Source: Pleomorphomonas carboxyditropha (GTDB lineage: Bacteria; Pseudomonadota; Alphaproteobacteria; Rhizobiales; Pleomorphomonadaceae). From it: a stretch of DNA of 64,000 bases. Both the position numbers and the translations under genes were made by a program. Numbering within the stretch: position 1 is the first letter of the stretch; the number at the start of each line of letters is the position of its first letter. Below are positions 35,208 to 43,520 of the stretch, piece after piece. The stretch is from positions 460,622 through 524,621 of the forward strand of contig NZ_NQVN01000002.1 of NCBI RefSeq assembly GCF_002770725.1. The letters run 5' to 3'. The notes beneath the pieces are model-generated. The model was not told the origin of the DNA. It did no database searches and saw nothing but the letters and a program-made list of their open reading frames with translations.

Positions 35208-36293
35208 TCAGCTCCTCTCTGCCGTGTCAATACGCTGGCCGCTCGTCCGGTCGAAGAGATGCAGGCCGCCCGGCGCGATGGTGACGAAGACGCTGCCCGC
35301 TTCCGTCACCCGTCCCGAATGAGCAACCACCACCTGGTGCCGGCCGAGCCGGCCGAATACGTGCGTCTCGTGGCCGGTCGGCTCGATCAGGTCGACGGCG
35401 ATGGCGAGCGCCCCCGGCGTGCCGGCCTCGGCAAGCGTCAGATGCTCCGGCCGGACGCCGACCGTCACTGCCGTTCCTTCCGCCACTTCGTAGCCGTCGA
35501 GCGGCAGGCGCAGGCCGTCGTCGGTGTCGGCGGCCAACCGGTCGCCATCCCTTCGAACGGTCGCCTCGATGAGGTTCATGGCCGGCGAGCCGATGAAGGT
35601 GGCGACGAACAGGTTGGCCGGCCGGTCGTAGACGTCGAGCGGCGCGCCGACCTGCTCGACGCGGCCGCCATTCAGGATGACGATGCGGTCGGACATGGTC
35701 ATCGCCTCGATCTGGTCGTGCGTGACGTAGATCGACGTGGTGCCGAGCCGCCGCTGCAACGCCTTGATCTCCGTGCGCATCTGCACGCGCAGCTTGGCGT
35801 CGAGGTTGCTGAGCGGCTCGTCGAACAGGAAGACGCGCGGCTTGCGGACGATTGCCCGCCCCATGGCGACGCGCTGGCGCTGGCCGCCCGACAGCGCCTT
35901 CGGCATGCGCTCGAGATAGGGCGTCAGGCCGAGAAGCTCGGCCGCTTCCGCGACCGCCCGTTTGATCTCCGGCTTCGGCACGTCGCGCAGCTTCAGGCTG
36001 AAGCCCATGTTGTCGGCGACCGACAGATGCGGATAGAGCGCGTAGTTCTGGAACACCATGGCGATGTCGCGGTTCTTCGGCGCCACGTCGTTGACCTCGC
36101 GGCCGTCGATCGAGATGGTGCCGCCGGAGATGTCCTCCAGCCCGGCGATCATCCTGAGCAGGGTCGACTTGCCGCAGCCGGACGCGCCGATCAGCGAGAT
36201 GAATTCTCCGTCGCGGATCGCGAGGTCTATGCCGTGGATCACCTCCTCGGTGCCGTAGCGCTTGACGAGGCGATGAATGTCGACGGTGGCCAT
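35208..36293 (-). CDS. Sugar ABC transporter ATP-binding protein (UgpC/MalK type)
   Basis: A 361-residue ATPase with Walker A GASGCGKST near residue 36, signature LSGGQRQRVAMGRAIV near residue 133, Walker [13 protein letters not shown] near residue 154, and a switch histidine in YVTHDQIEAM. The C-terminal TOBE region includes GVRPEHLTLA near residue 285. It lies between the SIS-domain isomerase and GatZ genes and should energise the importer at 37342-40545. Confidence 0.94.
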   Translation of the reverse strand: MATVDIHRLVKRYGTEEVIHGIDLAIRDGEFISLIGASGCGKSTLLRMIAGLEDISGGTISIDGREVNDVAPKNRDIAMVFQNYALYPHLSVADNMGFSLKLRDVPKPEIKRAVAEAAELLGLTPYLERMPKALSGGQRQRVAMGRAIVRKPRVFLFDEPLSNLDAKLRVQMRTEIKALQRRLGTTSIYVTHDQIEAMTMSDRIVILNGGRVEQVGAPLDVYDRPANLFVATFIGSPAMNLIEATVRRDGDRLAADTDDGLRLPLDGYEVAEGTAVTVGVRPEHLTLAEAGTPGALAIAVDLIEPTGHETHVFGRLGRHQVVVAHSGRVTEAGSVFVTIAPGGLHLFDRTSGQRIDTAERS

Positions 36294-36318
36294 GGAAAAC
36301 TCCTGCAGTGGATCGTGC

Positions 36319-36341
36319 GGGCCGCCGGTTTCCGGCGGCCC
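36319..36341 (-). terminator. Intercistronic hairpin between SIS isomerase and ATPase genes
   Basis: Perfect 10-base arms (36319-36328 and 36332-36341) around a TTT loop, 8 bases after the isomerase stop. No T run follows on the minus strand, which suggests mRNA stabilisation or partial termination. Confidence 0.55.
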
Positions 36342-36349
36342 AAGCGCAT

Positions 36350-37303
36350 TCAGCCGAGCACCACCACCTTGGAGAGGTGGCGCGGCTGGGTGCTGTCGAT
36401 GTTCTTGGCGTTGGCGATCCGCTCGCCGAGGATCTGCATCGCCGCCAGCATCTCCAGCGAACGCTGCAAGCCCCTGGTGGCGATCGGCAGGCTGAGGTCG
36501 CCCGGCCCGCCGAGGCCGATCACCTTGACGCCCTTGGCCCTGAGCTCGGCGACCAGCTTCGCCTCTTCGGCCGGCTGGTCCTCGCTGTAGAGCATCACCG
36601 CCAGCATGTCCTCGTCGGCCAGGCTCATCGGGCCGTGCCGGTATTCCATGGTGTGGAACGGCTGCGACACCGAGATGCTCATTTCCTGCAGCTTGAGGGC
36701 GCCTTCGGAGGCGATGCCGAAATAGACGCCGCCGCCGAGCACCACGAACTTGTGCCGGCCGGCCGCCACCGCCGGCGCCTTCTCGCCCATCGCCGCCACC
36801 GTGGCGCGGGCGCCGGCCACCACCGCCGGCTCCACCGTCACGCCGGCCATGCGCAGGCCCATCAGCAGCATCAGGCTGGCCGACGACGACATGACGATGC
36901 CCTCGTCGGGGTGGGTCGGCGCGAAAGCGACGATGTCGGCCGCCCTGGCCATCGAGCTGTCCTTCTCGCAGGTGATGGCCAGCGTGCGGATGCCGAGCTT
37001 GTGGCTTTCCCGCACCGCCTGCACCACTTCGGTCGATTCACCGCTGCGCGAGATGCCGACCACCACGGCGCCGGTCAGGTCGGGCAGGTAGGAGCGGTGC
37101 CGCAGCGCCCACTCCGAGCCGGCGACGGCGATGGCGCGCTTGCCGTTCTCGTTGAAGGCGACCGCGAGGCTCATGGCGACATAATAGGAGGTGCCGCAGC
37201 CGACGAAGACGAAGGTGTCGGCCTCGATGGTCGGCAGCGCGATGTCGATCGCCTTTTCCCAGAAGGGGAACTGCTCGACGATGACTCGTTCGGTGGTGTT
37301 CAT
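36350..37303 (-). CDS. Double-SIS-domain sugar isomerase/deaminase (AgaS/GlmS-isomerase-like)
   Basis: A 317-residue cytoplasmic protein with two SIS domains. The first has FVFVGCGTSYYVAMSLA near residue 32 and VGISRSGESTEVVQAV near residue 83. The second has FVVLGGGVYFGIASEGALKL near residue 186 and TMEYRHGPMSLADED near residue 218, much like the isomerase half of GlmS. There is no glutaminase domain, so it likely works in the catabolic direction, removing the amino group of a hexosamine 6-phosphate. With a BadF-type kinase and GatZ in the same operon, galactosamine 6-phosphate to tagatose 6-phosphate is a reasonable guess. Glucosamine 6-phosphate is the main alternative. Confidence 0.85.
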   Translation of the reverse strand: MNTTERVIVEQFPFWEKAIDIALPTIEADTFVFVGCGTSYYVAMSLAVAFNENGKRAIAVAGSEWALRHRSYLPDLTGAVVVGISRSGESTEVVQAVRESHKLGIRTLAITCEKDSSMARAADIVAFAPTHPDEGIVMSSSASLMLLMGLRMAGVTVEPAVVAGARATVAAMGEKAPAVAAGRHKFVVLGGGVYFGIASEGALKLQEMSISVSQPFHTMEYRHGPMSLADEDMLAVMLYSEDQPAEEAKLVAELRAKGVKVIGLGGPGDLSLPIATRGLQRSLEMLAAMQILGERIANAKNIDSTQPRHLSKVVVLG

Positions 37304-37341
37304 GGAAAGTCGTCCTTGTTTGACTGTCTATTCTCTGGGGG

Positions 37342-38214
37342 TCACTTGGTCGCGCCGGCCATCAGCCCGCTGACGAGATAGCGGTTGAGGAACAGCACGA
37401 GCAGAACGGGCGGGATGATGGCGAGGATGCCAGCGGCGTTCATCAGGCCGAAGTCGATGTAGTTGCGGGTCACGAATTCGGGGATCAGCACGGTCAGCGG
37501 CTTGGTGGCGAGCGTCGGCGAGAACACCAGGGGCACCATGAACTGGCCCCAGGCGTTGAGGAAGGTGAGGATGGCGCTGGCGATCAGCCCCGGCGCCGAC
37601 AGCGGCAGCACGATATGCACCAGCGTGTAGATGCGCCCCGCGCCGTCGAGCCAGGCCGCCTCCTCGAGCGAAATCGGCATCGCCTGGTAGACCGACCGCA
37701 TCAGCCACAGCGCCAGCGGCAGGAAGGCCGAGACGTAGATCAGCGTGATGCCGGTGTAGGTGTCGATCAGCTTCAGCGAGATCATCAGCCGATAGAGCGG
37801 GATCATCACCGTGTAGGCGGGGATGGCCAGCGTCGCCACCACGGCGACGAACAACAGGTCGCGGCCGGGAAATTCGAGGCGCACGAAGGCATAGGCGCCG
37901 AAGGCGGCGATCACCACCGTCACCACGGTGGCCAGTCCCGACGTGACAAGGCTGTTGACGAGCGCCGCCGAGAACTGCGGCCACACCGACTGGACGGCGT
38001 TGCCCTGCGAGACGCTGGTGGCGCCGACGAGCTTGGCGTAGTGCTCGAAGGTGATCTCCCGCGGCCACAGCGACGGCGTCCCCAGAAGGTGCAGCGGCGG
38101 CGTCAGCGAGGTGACCAGCGACCAGTAGATCGGCCCGAGCGACCAGGCGACCAGCAGGGCCACGGCGACGGCGGTGCCGATCCGCCTGGGCAGCGTTGAT
38201 ATCAGGCTGCGCAT
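37342..38214 (-). CDS. Sugar ABC transporter permease, MalG type
   Basis: A 290-residue CUT1 permease with about six spans. The EAA loop EEAAWLDGAGRIYTLVHIVLPLSAP is near residue 195. Its ATG follows the MalF-type gene by 1 base, and the isomerase gene follows after 38 bases. It forms the importer channel with its upstream partner. Confidence 0.92.
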   Translation of the reverse strand: MRSLISTLPRRIGTAVAVALLVAWSLGPIYWSLVTSLTPPLHLLGTPSLWPREITFEHYAKLVGATSVSQGNAVQSVWPQFSAALVNSLVTSGLATVVTVVIAAFGAYAFVRLEFPGRDLLFVAVVATLAIPAYTVMIPLYRLMISLKLIDTYTGITLIYVSAFLPLALWLMRSVYQAMPISLEEAAWLDGAGRIYTLVHIVLPLSAPGLIASAILTFLNAWGQFMVPLVFSPTLATKPLTVLIPEFVTRNYIDFGLMNAAGILAIIPPVLLVLFLNRYLVSGLMAGATK

Positions 38215-38215
38215 G

Positions 38216-39115
38216 TCAGTCGTACCTCGTTTCGCGATAGACCCTGAGCACGTAGATCAGCGACACCATGAGCGAGGCGAGCATCGCCAGGATCGACAGG
38301 GCCATGCCGCTCGAAAAGCGCAGGTTCTGGAAGGCGGTCAGGTAGACCTGGATGATCACCGAGCGGGTGTCGAGGCTGGAGCCGGACAGGATCCAGGCCT
38401 CGTCGAACAGGTTGAAGGCGAACACCGTCGACTGGCTGAGCGCGATGGCGAGACCGCTCGAGATGAGCGGCAGCGTCACAAGACGAAAACTCTTGATCGG
38501 CCCGGCGCCGTCGAGCCGCGCCGCCTCGTAGAGGTCGCGCGGAATGCTCTGGAGAGCCGCCAGCAGGATCACCGCCGTCAGCGGCATCATGCGCCAGACA
38601 TGCACCAGCGACACCAGGAACAGCGCCGTCGCCTGGTCGTTGAACCACACCTTGCGGGCGTCGATGACGCCGAGCCACAGCAGGGCGTGGTTGAGCAGGC
38701 CGTAGCTCGGATTGAAGATCCACATCCAGACGATGGCGTTGACCACCGGCGGCAGGCACCAGGGCAGCACGGTGATGGCCAGTAGCCACTGCCGGCCGTG
38801 CTTCACCCGGTTGAGCAGCAGCGCCGCGCCCATGCCGCCGATCGTCTCCAGCACCACCGCCATCGCCACGTAGGCGAAGGTGTTGAGCCAGGCCGCCCGC
38901 GTGTTGGCGTCGGCAAGCAGCGAGCCGTAGTTGGCAAGACCCACGAAGGGCGTGCCCGGCCGCATCGGATCGATCCGGTAGAAGCTGTCGAGCACCGACG
39001 TGGCGAGCGGCCAGAACACCAAGCCGCCCATCACCACGACGATGGGAACGACGAGCGCGGCGGCAAGGGCGAGTTCGCCCGGCTTTCGGCTTCGTCTGGG
39101 AGAAGAGGTGGACAT
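38216..39115 (-). CDS. Sugar ABC transporter permease, MalF type
   Basis: A 299-residue CUT1 permease. A short basic N-terminus (MSTSSPRRSRKPGE) is followed by the first span. The EAA loop YEAARLDGAGPIKSFRLVTLPLISS is near residue 200. It is the first permease after the binding-protein gene, from which it is separated by 179 bases holding a strong hairpin. Confidence 0.92.
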   Translation of the reverse strand: MSTSSPRRSRKPGELALAAALVVPIVVVMGGLVFWPLATSVLDSFYRIDPMRPGTPFVGLANYGSLLADANTRAAWLNTFAYVAMAVVLETIGGMGAALLLNRVKHGRQWLLAITVLPWCLPPVVNAIVWMWIFNPSYGLLNHALLWLGVIDARKVWFNDQATALFLVSLVHVWRMMPLTAVILLAALQSIPRDLYEAARLDGAGPIKSFRLVTLPLISSGLAIALSQSTVFAFNLFDEAWILSGSSLDTRSVIIQVYLTAFQNLRFSSGMALSILAMLASLMVSLIYVLRVYRETRYD

Positions 39116-39244
39116 CGGAACTCTGTGTTCTCCAGGCGACCGTCAGGGCACGGGATCGCGTCCTGGGCGTCGGGCGGCGCCATGGCAGGAAAGAAAGCGG
39201 TGAGGCGGCGGGCAGGCGCCGCCTTCACGATGCGGCAGCGACGA

Positions 39245-39292
39245 GCCGGCTCCGTCGTCCGGTCTGGCTCCCGGACGACGGTCGGGACCGGC
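39245..39292 (-). terminator. Intercistronic hairpin after binding-protein gene
   Basis: A perfect 11-base stem (39252-39262 with 39271-39281, 8-base loop) is extended by an outer 5-base stem (39245-39249 with 39288-39292). It starts 2 bases after the binding-protein stop codon. Without an immediate T run it probably protects the binding-protein message or causes partial termination. Confidence 0.65.
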
Positions 39293-39294
39293 GA

Positions 39295-40545
39295 TCAGTT
39301 GCTCTGCGCATCCTCCGCCGCCTTGGCGATCGCCGCGATGGCCTCGTCGACGCCGAGCTGCCCCTTGGCCGCCTGGTTGATGGCGCTCGCCACCGCGGTC
39401 GAGAACTGCGGATACCAGCCGGGCGTGCCCTGGGCGATCAGCGGTTCGACGACCGCCGCCTGTTCGAGCAGCACGTCGCCCTGCTTCAGCTTGCCCTGCT
39501 CGTTGAGTGTCCTGAGCACCGACATGCGCGGCGGCAGGTTGCCGAGCGTCTCGTAGGCGGCGATCTGGTTCTGGGGCATGTTCAGCCAGGTGATGAAGGT
39601 TTCCGCCGCCTTGGCGTTGGCGGCGCCGGTCGGGATGCCGACCGCCTCGGGCAGGCCGAAGGTGCGCGACTTGCCGGTGACGGACGGCATCAGCGCCGCC
39701 GCGACGTCGTTGGCCACCTGCGATTTGGCCGGATCGCTGTAGACGGAGAGATTGCCGGCCCAACCGGCGACGTCGAAGGTGAGCTTGCCGGCCTTGAAGA
39801 CCTCGTGCACCTCGACGTCCTTGAGACCGGTGGCGGCGGGGTCGATCAGCCCGTCCTTCAGCGCGCCGATCTCGAAGGCCAGCGCCTTGTAGCCGCCGGA
39901 GTCCTTGGCCGTGAACAGCGGCTTGAAATCCTTGTCGAACAGGTCGCCGCCGAAGGCCTTGGTCAGCAGATACCAGGCGGTCGAGGTACCCTCGGTCGCC
40001 GACAGCGGCAGGCCGATCGGATATTCGGCGATGCCGGCGCTCTTCACCGCCTTGGCGGCGGCCAGCAGTTCGTCGGGCGTCGTCGGCGGCGCCTTGATGC
40101 CGGCCTTGTCGAGGTGGGCCTTGTTGTAGATCAGGATGCGGAAATCGTTGCTGTAGGGCACGGCCAAAAGCTTGCCGTCGTAGCGGAAGATCGAGGCGGT
40201 CGGGATGTCGCCGACGACGGTCTTGTCGATCTTGTCGTCGAGCGGCTCGTACCAGCCGGCGGAGCCGAACTGGCCGACCCAAGACCAGTCCACCTCGGTG
40301 GCGTCGGCCGGCGCCGTGCCGGCCACCATCGAGGTGATGATCTTGGTGCGGATGTCGTCCCAGCCGAGCGTCTGCGCATCGAGCGTCACGCCGGCATCCT
40401 TGGCGAAGCGGTCGGTCATCTCCTTGGGCAGCGTGCCCCAGGGCGGCAACAGCACGGTGAGCGTGTCGGCGGCGAATGCGCTGCCGGCAAAGGCGGCGAG
40501 CAGCGGCAAGGTCAGTGCTGAGGCAAGAAAATCGCGTCTTTTCAT
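39295..40545 (-). CDS. Extracellular sugar-binding protein (CUT1 family)
   Basis: A 416-residue binding protein beginning MKRRDFLASALTLPLLAAFA, a twin-arginine-like signal (KRRDFLA), cleaved around residue 25 before ADTLTVLLP. Mature features are WVGQFGSAGWYEPLDD near residue 85, FRILIYNKAHLDKAGI near residue 132, and AAETFITWLNMPQNQIAAYE near residue 310. It should determine the specificity of the amino-sugar-type importer. It follows the kinase gene by 29 bases. Confidence 0.92.
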   Translation of the reverse strand: MKRRDFLASALTLPLLAAFAGSAFAADTLTVLLPPWGTLPKEMTDRFAKDAGVTLDAQTLGWDDIRTKIITSMVAGTAPADATEVDWSWVGQFGSAGWYEPLDDKIDKTVVGDIPTASIFRYDGKLLAVPYSNDFRILIYNKAHLDKAGIKAPPTTPDELLAAAKAVKSAGIAEYPIGLPLSATEGTSTAWYLLTKAFGGDLFDKDFKPLFTAKDSGGYKALAFEIGALKDGLIDPAATGLKDVEVHEVFKAGKLTFDVAGWAGNLSVYSDPAKSQVANDVAAALMPSVTGKSRTFGLPEAVGIPTGAANAKAAETFITWLNMPQNQIAAYETLGNLPPRMSVLRTLNEQGKLKQGDVLLEQAAVVEPLIAQGTPGWYPQFSTAVASAINQAAKGQLGVDEAIAAIAKAAEDAQSN

Positions 40546-40574
40546 TATCGTTCCCCTTCTTGGTCAGAATGCCT

Positions 40575-41516
40575 TCAGGCGAGAGCCGGCCGCAGGGCGG
40601 CGCCCAAGCGGTCGACCCAGGCGTCATCGACAGCCCAGCCGGCGAGCCGGGCTGCCCTGAGCGCCGCGCCGCCGACGGGCGGCAGACGCGGCACCGATGG
40701 CGGCGTGCCGAGGCGCGCCGCCATGTGGTCCAATACGCCGGCGGCGTTGAACACGCCGCCGCCGTAGCTCCAGCGGATGGGCGCCGTGCCGCCACAGCGG
40801 CGCCAGGCGGTGGCGAGCTGTTCCGAGAGTTCGGCGGCGGCCCGCTCGATCAGCCGGCCGGCCACCTCATCGCCGTCCGTAGCAAGAGCGGTCACGTGGC
40901 GGGCGAGGCCGGCGATGCCCGAACGGCGGCTTTCGAGCCCGTAGCACCAGGCCATCAACCGGTCCGGCGCGATGCCGATGGCGGCGAACATCCGGCCGGC
41001 GAAGGCCGGCGACGGCTCGCGGCCGTCGATATGGCGCGACAGCAGGGCGAGCACCTCGCGCCCGAGCCAGTAGGCGCTGCCTTCGTCGCCGAAGATATCG
41101 CCCCAGCCGCCGACCCGGACATGCGGACTGTCGGTTTCGCCGAGGCTCGCCCAGGCCATGGAACCGGTGCCGGCCAGGATGAGGGCGCCGGCGCCGCAGG
41201 CGAAGGCGCCGTCGAAGGCGATGCGGACGTCGTTCTCGACGATGGCATGCCGCGGGAAGTGGAGGCGCACGGCGGCGATCTGCGCCTCGCTATATTCGTC
41301 GACCTCACCGTGAAACGGCAGGCCGAAGGCCGACGCACGGAGGTCGGCTTCATCGACGCCGGCGGCGAGAGCGGCGATCCCGGCGGTCCAGTCGCCGTCG
41401 GCGGTGGGATCGAGGCTCGGCAAATGCCGCAGCGAGACGATGCCGGCATCCGCCGTCACCAGGGCCGCGACGGTCTTGGTGCCGCCGCTGTCGACGCCGA
41501 GGACGACCTCGCTCAT
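40575..41516 (-). CDS. BadF/BadG-type sugar kinase (N-acetylglucosamine-kinase-like)
   Basis: A 313-residue ASKHA-fold ATPase. Phosphate loop 1 is LGVDSGGTKTVAAL near residue 6. The family core includes ALILAGTGSMAWA near residue 112 and VGGWGDIFGDEGSAYWLGR near residue 132, as in N-acetylglucosamine and glucosamine kinases. The C-terminal SYGGGVFNAAGVLDHM near residue 257 completes the adenosine site. It overlaps the DeoR gene by 4 bases. It probably phosphorylates the imported hexosamine at C6. Confidence 0.88.
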   Translation of the reverse strand: MSEVVLGVDSGGTKTVAALVTADAGIVSLRHLPSLDPTADGDWTAGIAALAAGVDEADLRASAFGLPFHGEVDEYSEAQIAAVRLHFPRHAIVENDVRIAFDGAFACGAGALILAGTGSMAWASLGETDSPHVRVGGWGDIFGDEGSAYWLGREVLALLSRHIDGREPSPAFAGRMFAAIGIAPDRLMAWCYGLESRRSGIAGLARHVTALATDGDEVAGRLIERAAAELSEQLATAWRRCGGTAPIRWSYGGGVFNAAGVLDHMAARLGTPPSVPRLPPVGGAALRAARLAGWAVDDAWVDRLGAALRPALA

Positions 41517-42310
41517 GGCGCGTCTCCGTCCGGTTCGTCGGCCTCGAGGCCGACCGTTCGCGTCCGGCAGCCGGCCTGCGCCAGCTTGTCGAGCCAATGG
41601 GCGGCGAGGCTGTCGTCGGTGATCAGGTCGAGCCGCTCGTCGAGCGGCGTCACCTTGTAGGTGGCGCGCGGGCCGAACTTGCTGGCGTCGGCGAGGACGG
41701 TGGTGCGCGCCGCCCGGGTGATCATCTTCTCGTTGAGGCGCGCCTCGTCCTCGTCCATCGTGTAGGTACAGCCGTCGTCGCCGACCGTGCTGGCGCCGAG
41801 GAAAAGCTGGTCGAACCACAGCCGTTCCAGCATGCTTTCGGCCAGCGCGCCGAGCACCGAGGCGTTGCGCGAGCGGAGGCGGCCGCCGAGCAGCGTCACC
41901 TGGACGTCGCGGATGTCGGTCAGCACCTGCGCCACCGCCAGGCAGTTGGTGAACACCGAAAGCGGCAGCGGATTCATCCGGATGCGGCGGGCGACCTGCA
42001 GCACGGTGGTGCCGGCGTCGAGAAACACCGACATGTCCGGCCTGAGGTCGGCATAGGCGGCGAGGCCGATCGCCCGCTTGGCGGCGATGCAGGTCTGCTC
42101 GCGCACCTCGAAGGCCGCCTCGATGCCGGCGGAATCGGCGATGCGGGCGCCGCCATGGGTGCGATGAACCGCCCCTTCGGTTTCGAGCGTGAGCAGGTCG
42201 CGCCGGACGGTCGGCAGCGAAGCCCCCACCGCCTCGGCGATCTCGTGGATCGAGGCGGAGGTTTTTTCGAACAGGTAATGGCGGATGGCCGACAGGCGGT
42301 CGTCCTTCAT
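41513..42310 (-). CDS. DeoR-family transcriptional repressor
   Basis: A 265-residue regulator. The N-terminal helix-turn-helix is at about residues 4-58 (ASIHEIAEAVGASLPTVRRD then LETEGAVHRTHGGAR, the DeoR signature). The sugar-phosphate sensor domain includes VFLDAGTTVLQVARRI near residue 95, VFTNCLAVAQVL near residue 120 and LFLGASTVGDDGCTYTMDEDE near residue 170. AAAGGATC precedes the ATG at 42310. It is the first gene of the operon, so it most likely autorepresses and is released by a phosphorylated intermediate. Matching repeats overlap the promoter just upstream. Confidence 0.92.
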   Translation of the reverse strand: MKDDRLSAIRHYLFEKTSASIHEIAEAVGASLPTVRRDLLTLETEGAVHRTHGGARIADSAGIEAAFEVREQTCIAAKRAIGLAAYADLRPDMSVFLDAGTTVLQVARRIRMNPLPLSVFTNCLAVAQVLTDIRDVQVTLLGGRLRSRNASVLGALAESMLERLWFDQLFLGASTVGDDGCTYTMDEDEARLNEKMITRAARTTVLADASKFGPRATYKVTPLDERLDLITDDSLAAHWLDKLAQAGCRTRTVGLEADEPDGDAP

Positions 42311-42324
42311 GTTTTGATCCTTTG

Positions 42325-42395
42325 TGATCGTACGTCGGATTAGGATCCAGGGAACGATCAATGTCAATCAGAAATTTGATGATATAGTGATCGTT
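42325..42395 (-). promoter_or_regulatory. Promoter and probable DeoR operators of the amino-sugar operon
   Basis: On the minus strand TTGACA (42362-42367) and CCTAAT (42339-42344) are 17 bases apart. The octamer TGATCGTT or its complement occurs at 42353-42360 (between -35 and -10), at 42388-42395 (upstream) and, as TGATCGTA, at 42325-42332 (downstream). The first two form an inverted pair. Three copies around one promoter, beside a DeoR gene, suggest a looped or cooperative operator. Confidence 0.55.
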
Positions 42396-42478
42396 TTGGA
42401 TGCCCGGCTGGTCGGTAAATGAGCATCCGGCAGCTTTGGCCAGTCGCCGGGCCGCTGGCGGACGTGCCGAGAACCGCC

Positions 42479-42498
42479 CCGGGAGGGTTGCCTCCCGG
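42479..42498. repeat. Perfect 8-base-stem hairpin
   Basis: Arms CCGGGAGG (42479-42486) and CCTCCCGG (42491-42498) with a GTTG loop. It is intergenic and has no T run on either side. Confidence 0.5.
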
Positions 42499-42644
42499 TC
42501 GGCAGCGCCATGAAATAATTCAGGGAACGGTTCCTGTCGGCGGCGACCGGAGCGAGCAGCCCACGGGCTGGTCGCGGCGGGGCATGCGATCGCGTAGAGG
42601 CAAGGCGGCGGCCCGGTCGCTGGGTTCTAGCCGCAATTTTCCCG

Positions 42645-42674
42645 CCGGGACAGCGCAGTCTCGCGCTATCCCGG
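42645..42674 (-). terminator. 12-base-stem hairpin downstream of creatininase-family gene
   Basis: Arms 42645-42656 and 42663-42674 pair with one mismatch around a 6-base loop. It is the stronger of two hairpins following the operon and is followed on the minus strand by an A-rich rather than T-rich stretch. Confidence 0.5.
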
Positions 42675-42682
42675 ACAACAAG

Positions 42683-42700
42683 GCCGGTTGTCAAACCGGC
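42683..42700 (-). terminator. Hairpin directly after creatininase-family gene
   Basis: Arms GCCGGTT (42683-42689) and AACCGGC (42694-42700) with a 4-base loop, 11 bases past the stop at 42712. It is followed on the minus strand by CTTGTTGTCC, a moderately T-rich tail. This is the likely end of the eight-gene operon. Confidence 0.6.
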
Positions 42701-42711
42701 TTACGGCATGG

Positions 42712-43518
42712 CTAGCCGGCGGTGTAGCGCGTCACGAATTCGTCGGCCTTGCCGAGGTCGCTGACCAGCTCGACGAGCCGTGTCGCCACGTGGTCGAGGA
42801 GGATGCGGCCGTTCTCGGCCGTGGCGGCGGCGGCGTTGCCGGTAACGCCGGAGCGCTGGAGATCCTGCGCCTTCCAGCCGAAGCCGCCGAGGCGGCCGTT
42901 GCCGGGGTTGGCCGAGAACTGGCGCGCCGTGGCCTCGATCTCCCGGGTGACCGGCTGGAAGTCGGCGATCTCGTCCTGGCGGACCAGGTCGGGGCGGAGG
43001 TGCAGCATCAGGCTGGTTTCGATGGCGCCGCCGTGCATGCCGTAGGCGATCTCCTCGGGCGTGAACATGCCCTCGGGATAGCCGGCGTCGAACCAGGCAG
43101 CATAGGCGACGAACAGGCCGAGGCGGACGCGCAGGTCGAGCGCGGCGTGGGCGAGGAAGCCGCTCTGGCCGCCATGGCTGTTGAAGATCAGGAAGCGCCT
43201 GACGCCGGCCCGGGCGGCGCAGGCGATGATGTCCGTCCAGTTGTCGATCAGGCGGGCCGGTGAAAATGCCAGGCTGCCGGCGAAATCGAGATGTTCGGCG
43301 GAGGCGCCGACCGTCTGCTCGGGCAGCACGACGGCCGGCACATTGTCTGGCAGAAGTTCTAGAAAGCGGACGATCATGCCGCGGTTGATGAAGGCGTCGG
43401 TGCCGACGGGCAGGTGCGGTCCGTGCTGCTCGACGGCGGCGACCGGCAGGATGGCGACGGTATCGGGCGGCAGCGCCGCCGCGTCGCGGGTGGTGAGGTC
43501 GGTCCAGTAGCGGCGCAT
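42712..43518 (-). CDS. Creatininase-family amidohydrolase
   Basis: A 268-residue metal-dependent hydrolase of the creatininase family. Metal and catalytic motifs are VEQHGPHLPVGTD (residues 29-41), IFNSHGGQSGFLAHAALDLR near residue 110, and MHGGAIETSLMLHLRPDLV near residue 160 (glutamate ligand). Relatives open cyclic amides or remove formyl groups from pyrimidine intermediates (creatinine amidohydrolase, FAPy deformylase, MftE). It is the last gene of the operon, 2 bases after the ADP-ribosylglycohydrolase-family gene. It may act on the base or lactam part of the compound imported by this system. Confidence 0.9.
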   Translation of the reverse strand: MRRYWTDLTTRDAAALPPDTVAILPVAAVEQHGPHLPVGTDAFINRGMIVRFLELLPDNVPAVVLPEQTVGASAEHLDFAGSLAFSPARLIDNWTDIIACAARAGVRRFLIFNSHGGQSGFLAHAALDLRVRLGLFVAYAAWFDAGYPEGMFTPEEIAYGMHGGAIETSLMLHLRPDLVRQDEIADFQPVTREIEATARQFSANPGNGRLGGFGWKAQDLQRSGVTGNAAAATAENGRILLDHVATRLVELVSDLGKADEFVTRYTAG

Positions 43519-43520
43519 GG

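Larger units (their letters stand above)
42396..42711. other. Intergenic region with stacked hairpins
   Basis: About 316 bases between the end of the creatininase-led operon and the DeoR promoter, with no gene recognised. From the operon end it contains the hairpins at 42683-42700, 42645-42674 and 42479-42498, and an 11-base inverted repeat GGAAC-G-GTTCC around 42523-42534. It most likely insulates the two minus-strand operons from each other. Confidence 0.5.

Noticed and set aside
42396-42711. Possible tRNA, because of hairpins and a GGTTCTAG segment near 42623
   Set aside because: The arms do not assemble into a cloverleaf: there is no acceptor stem pairing and no anticodon arm of the right spacing.
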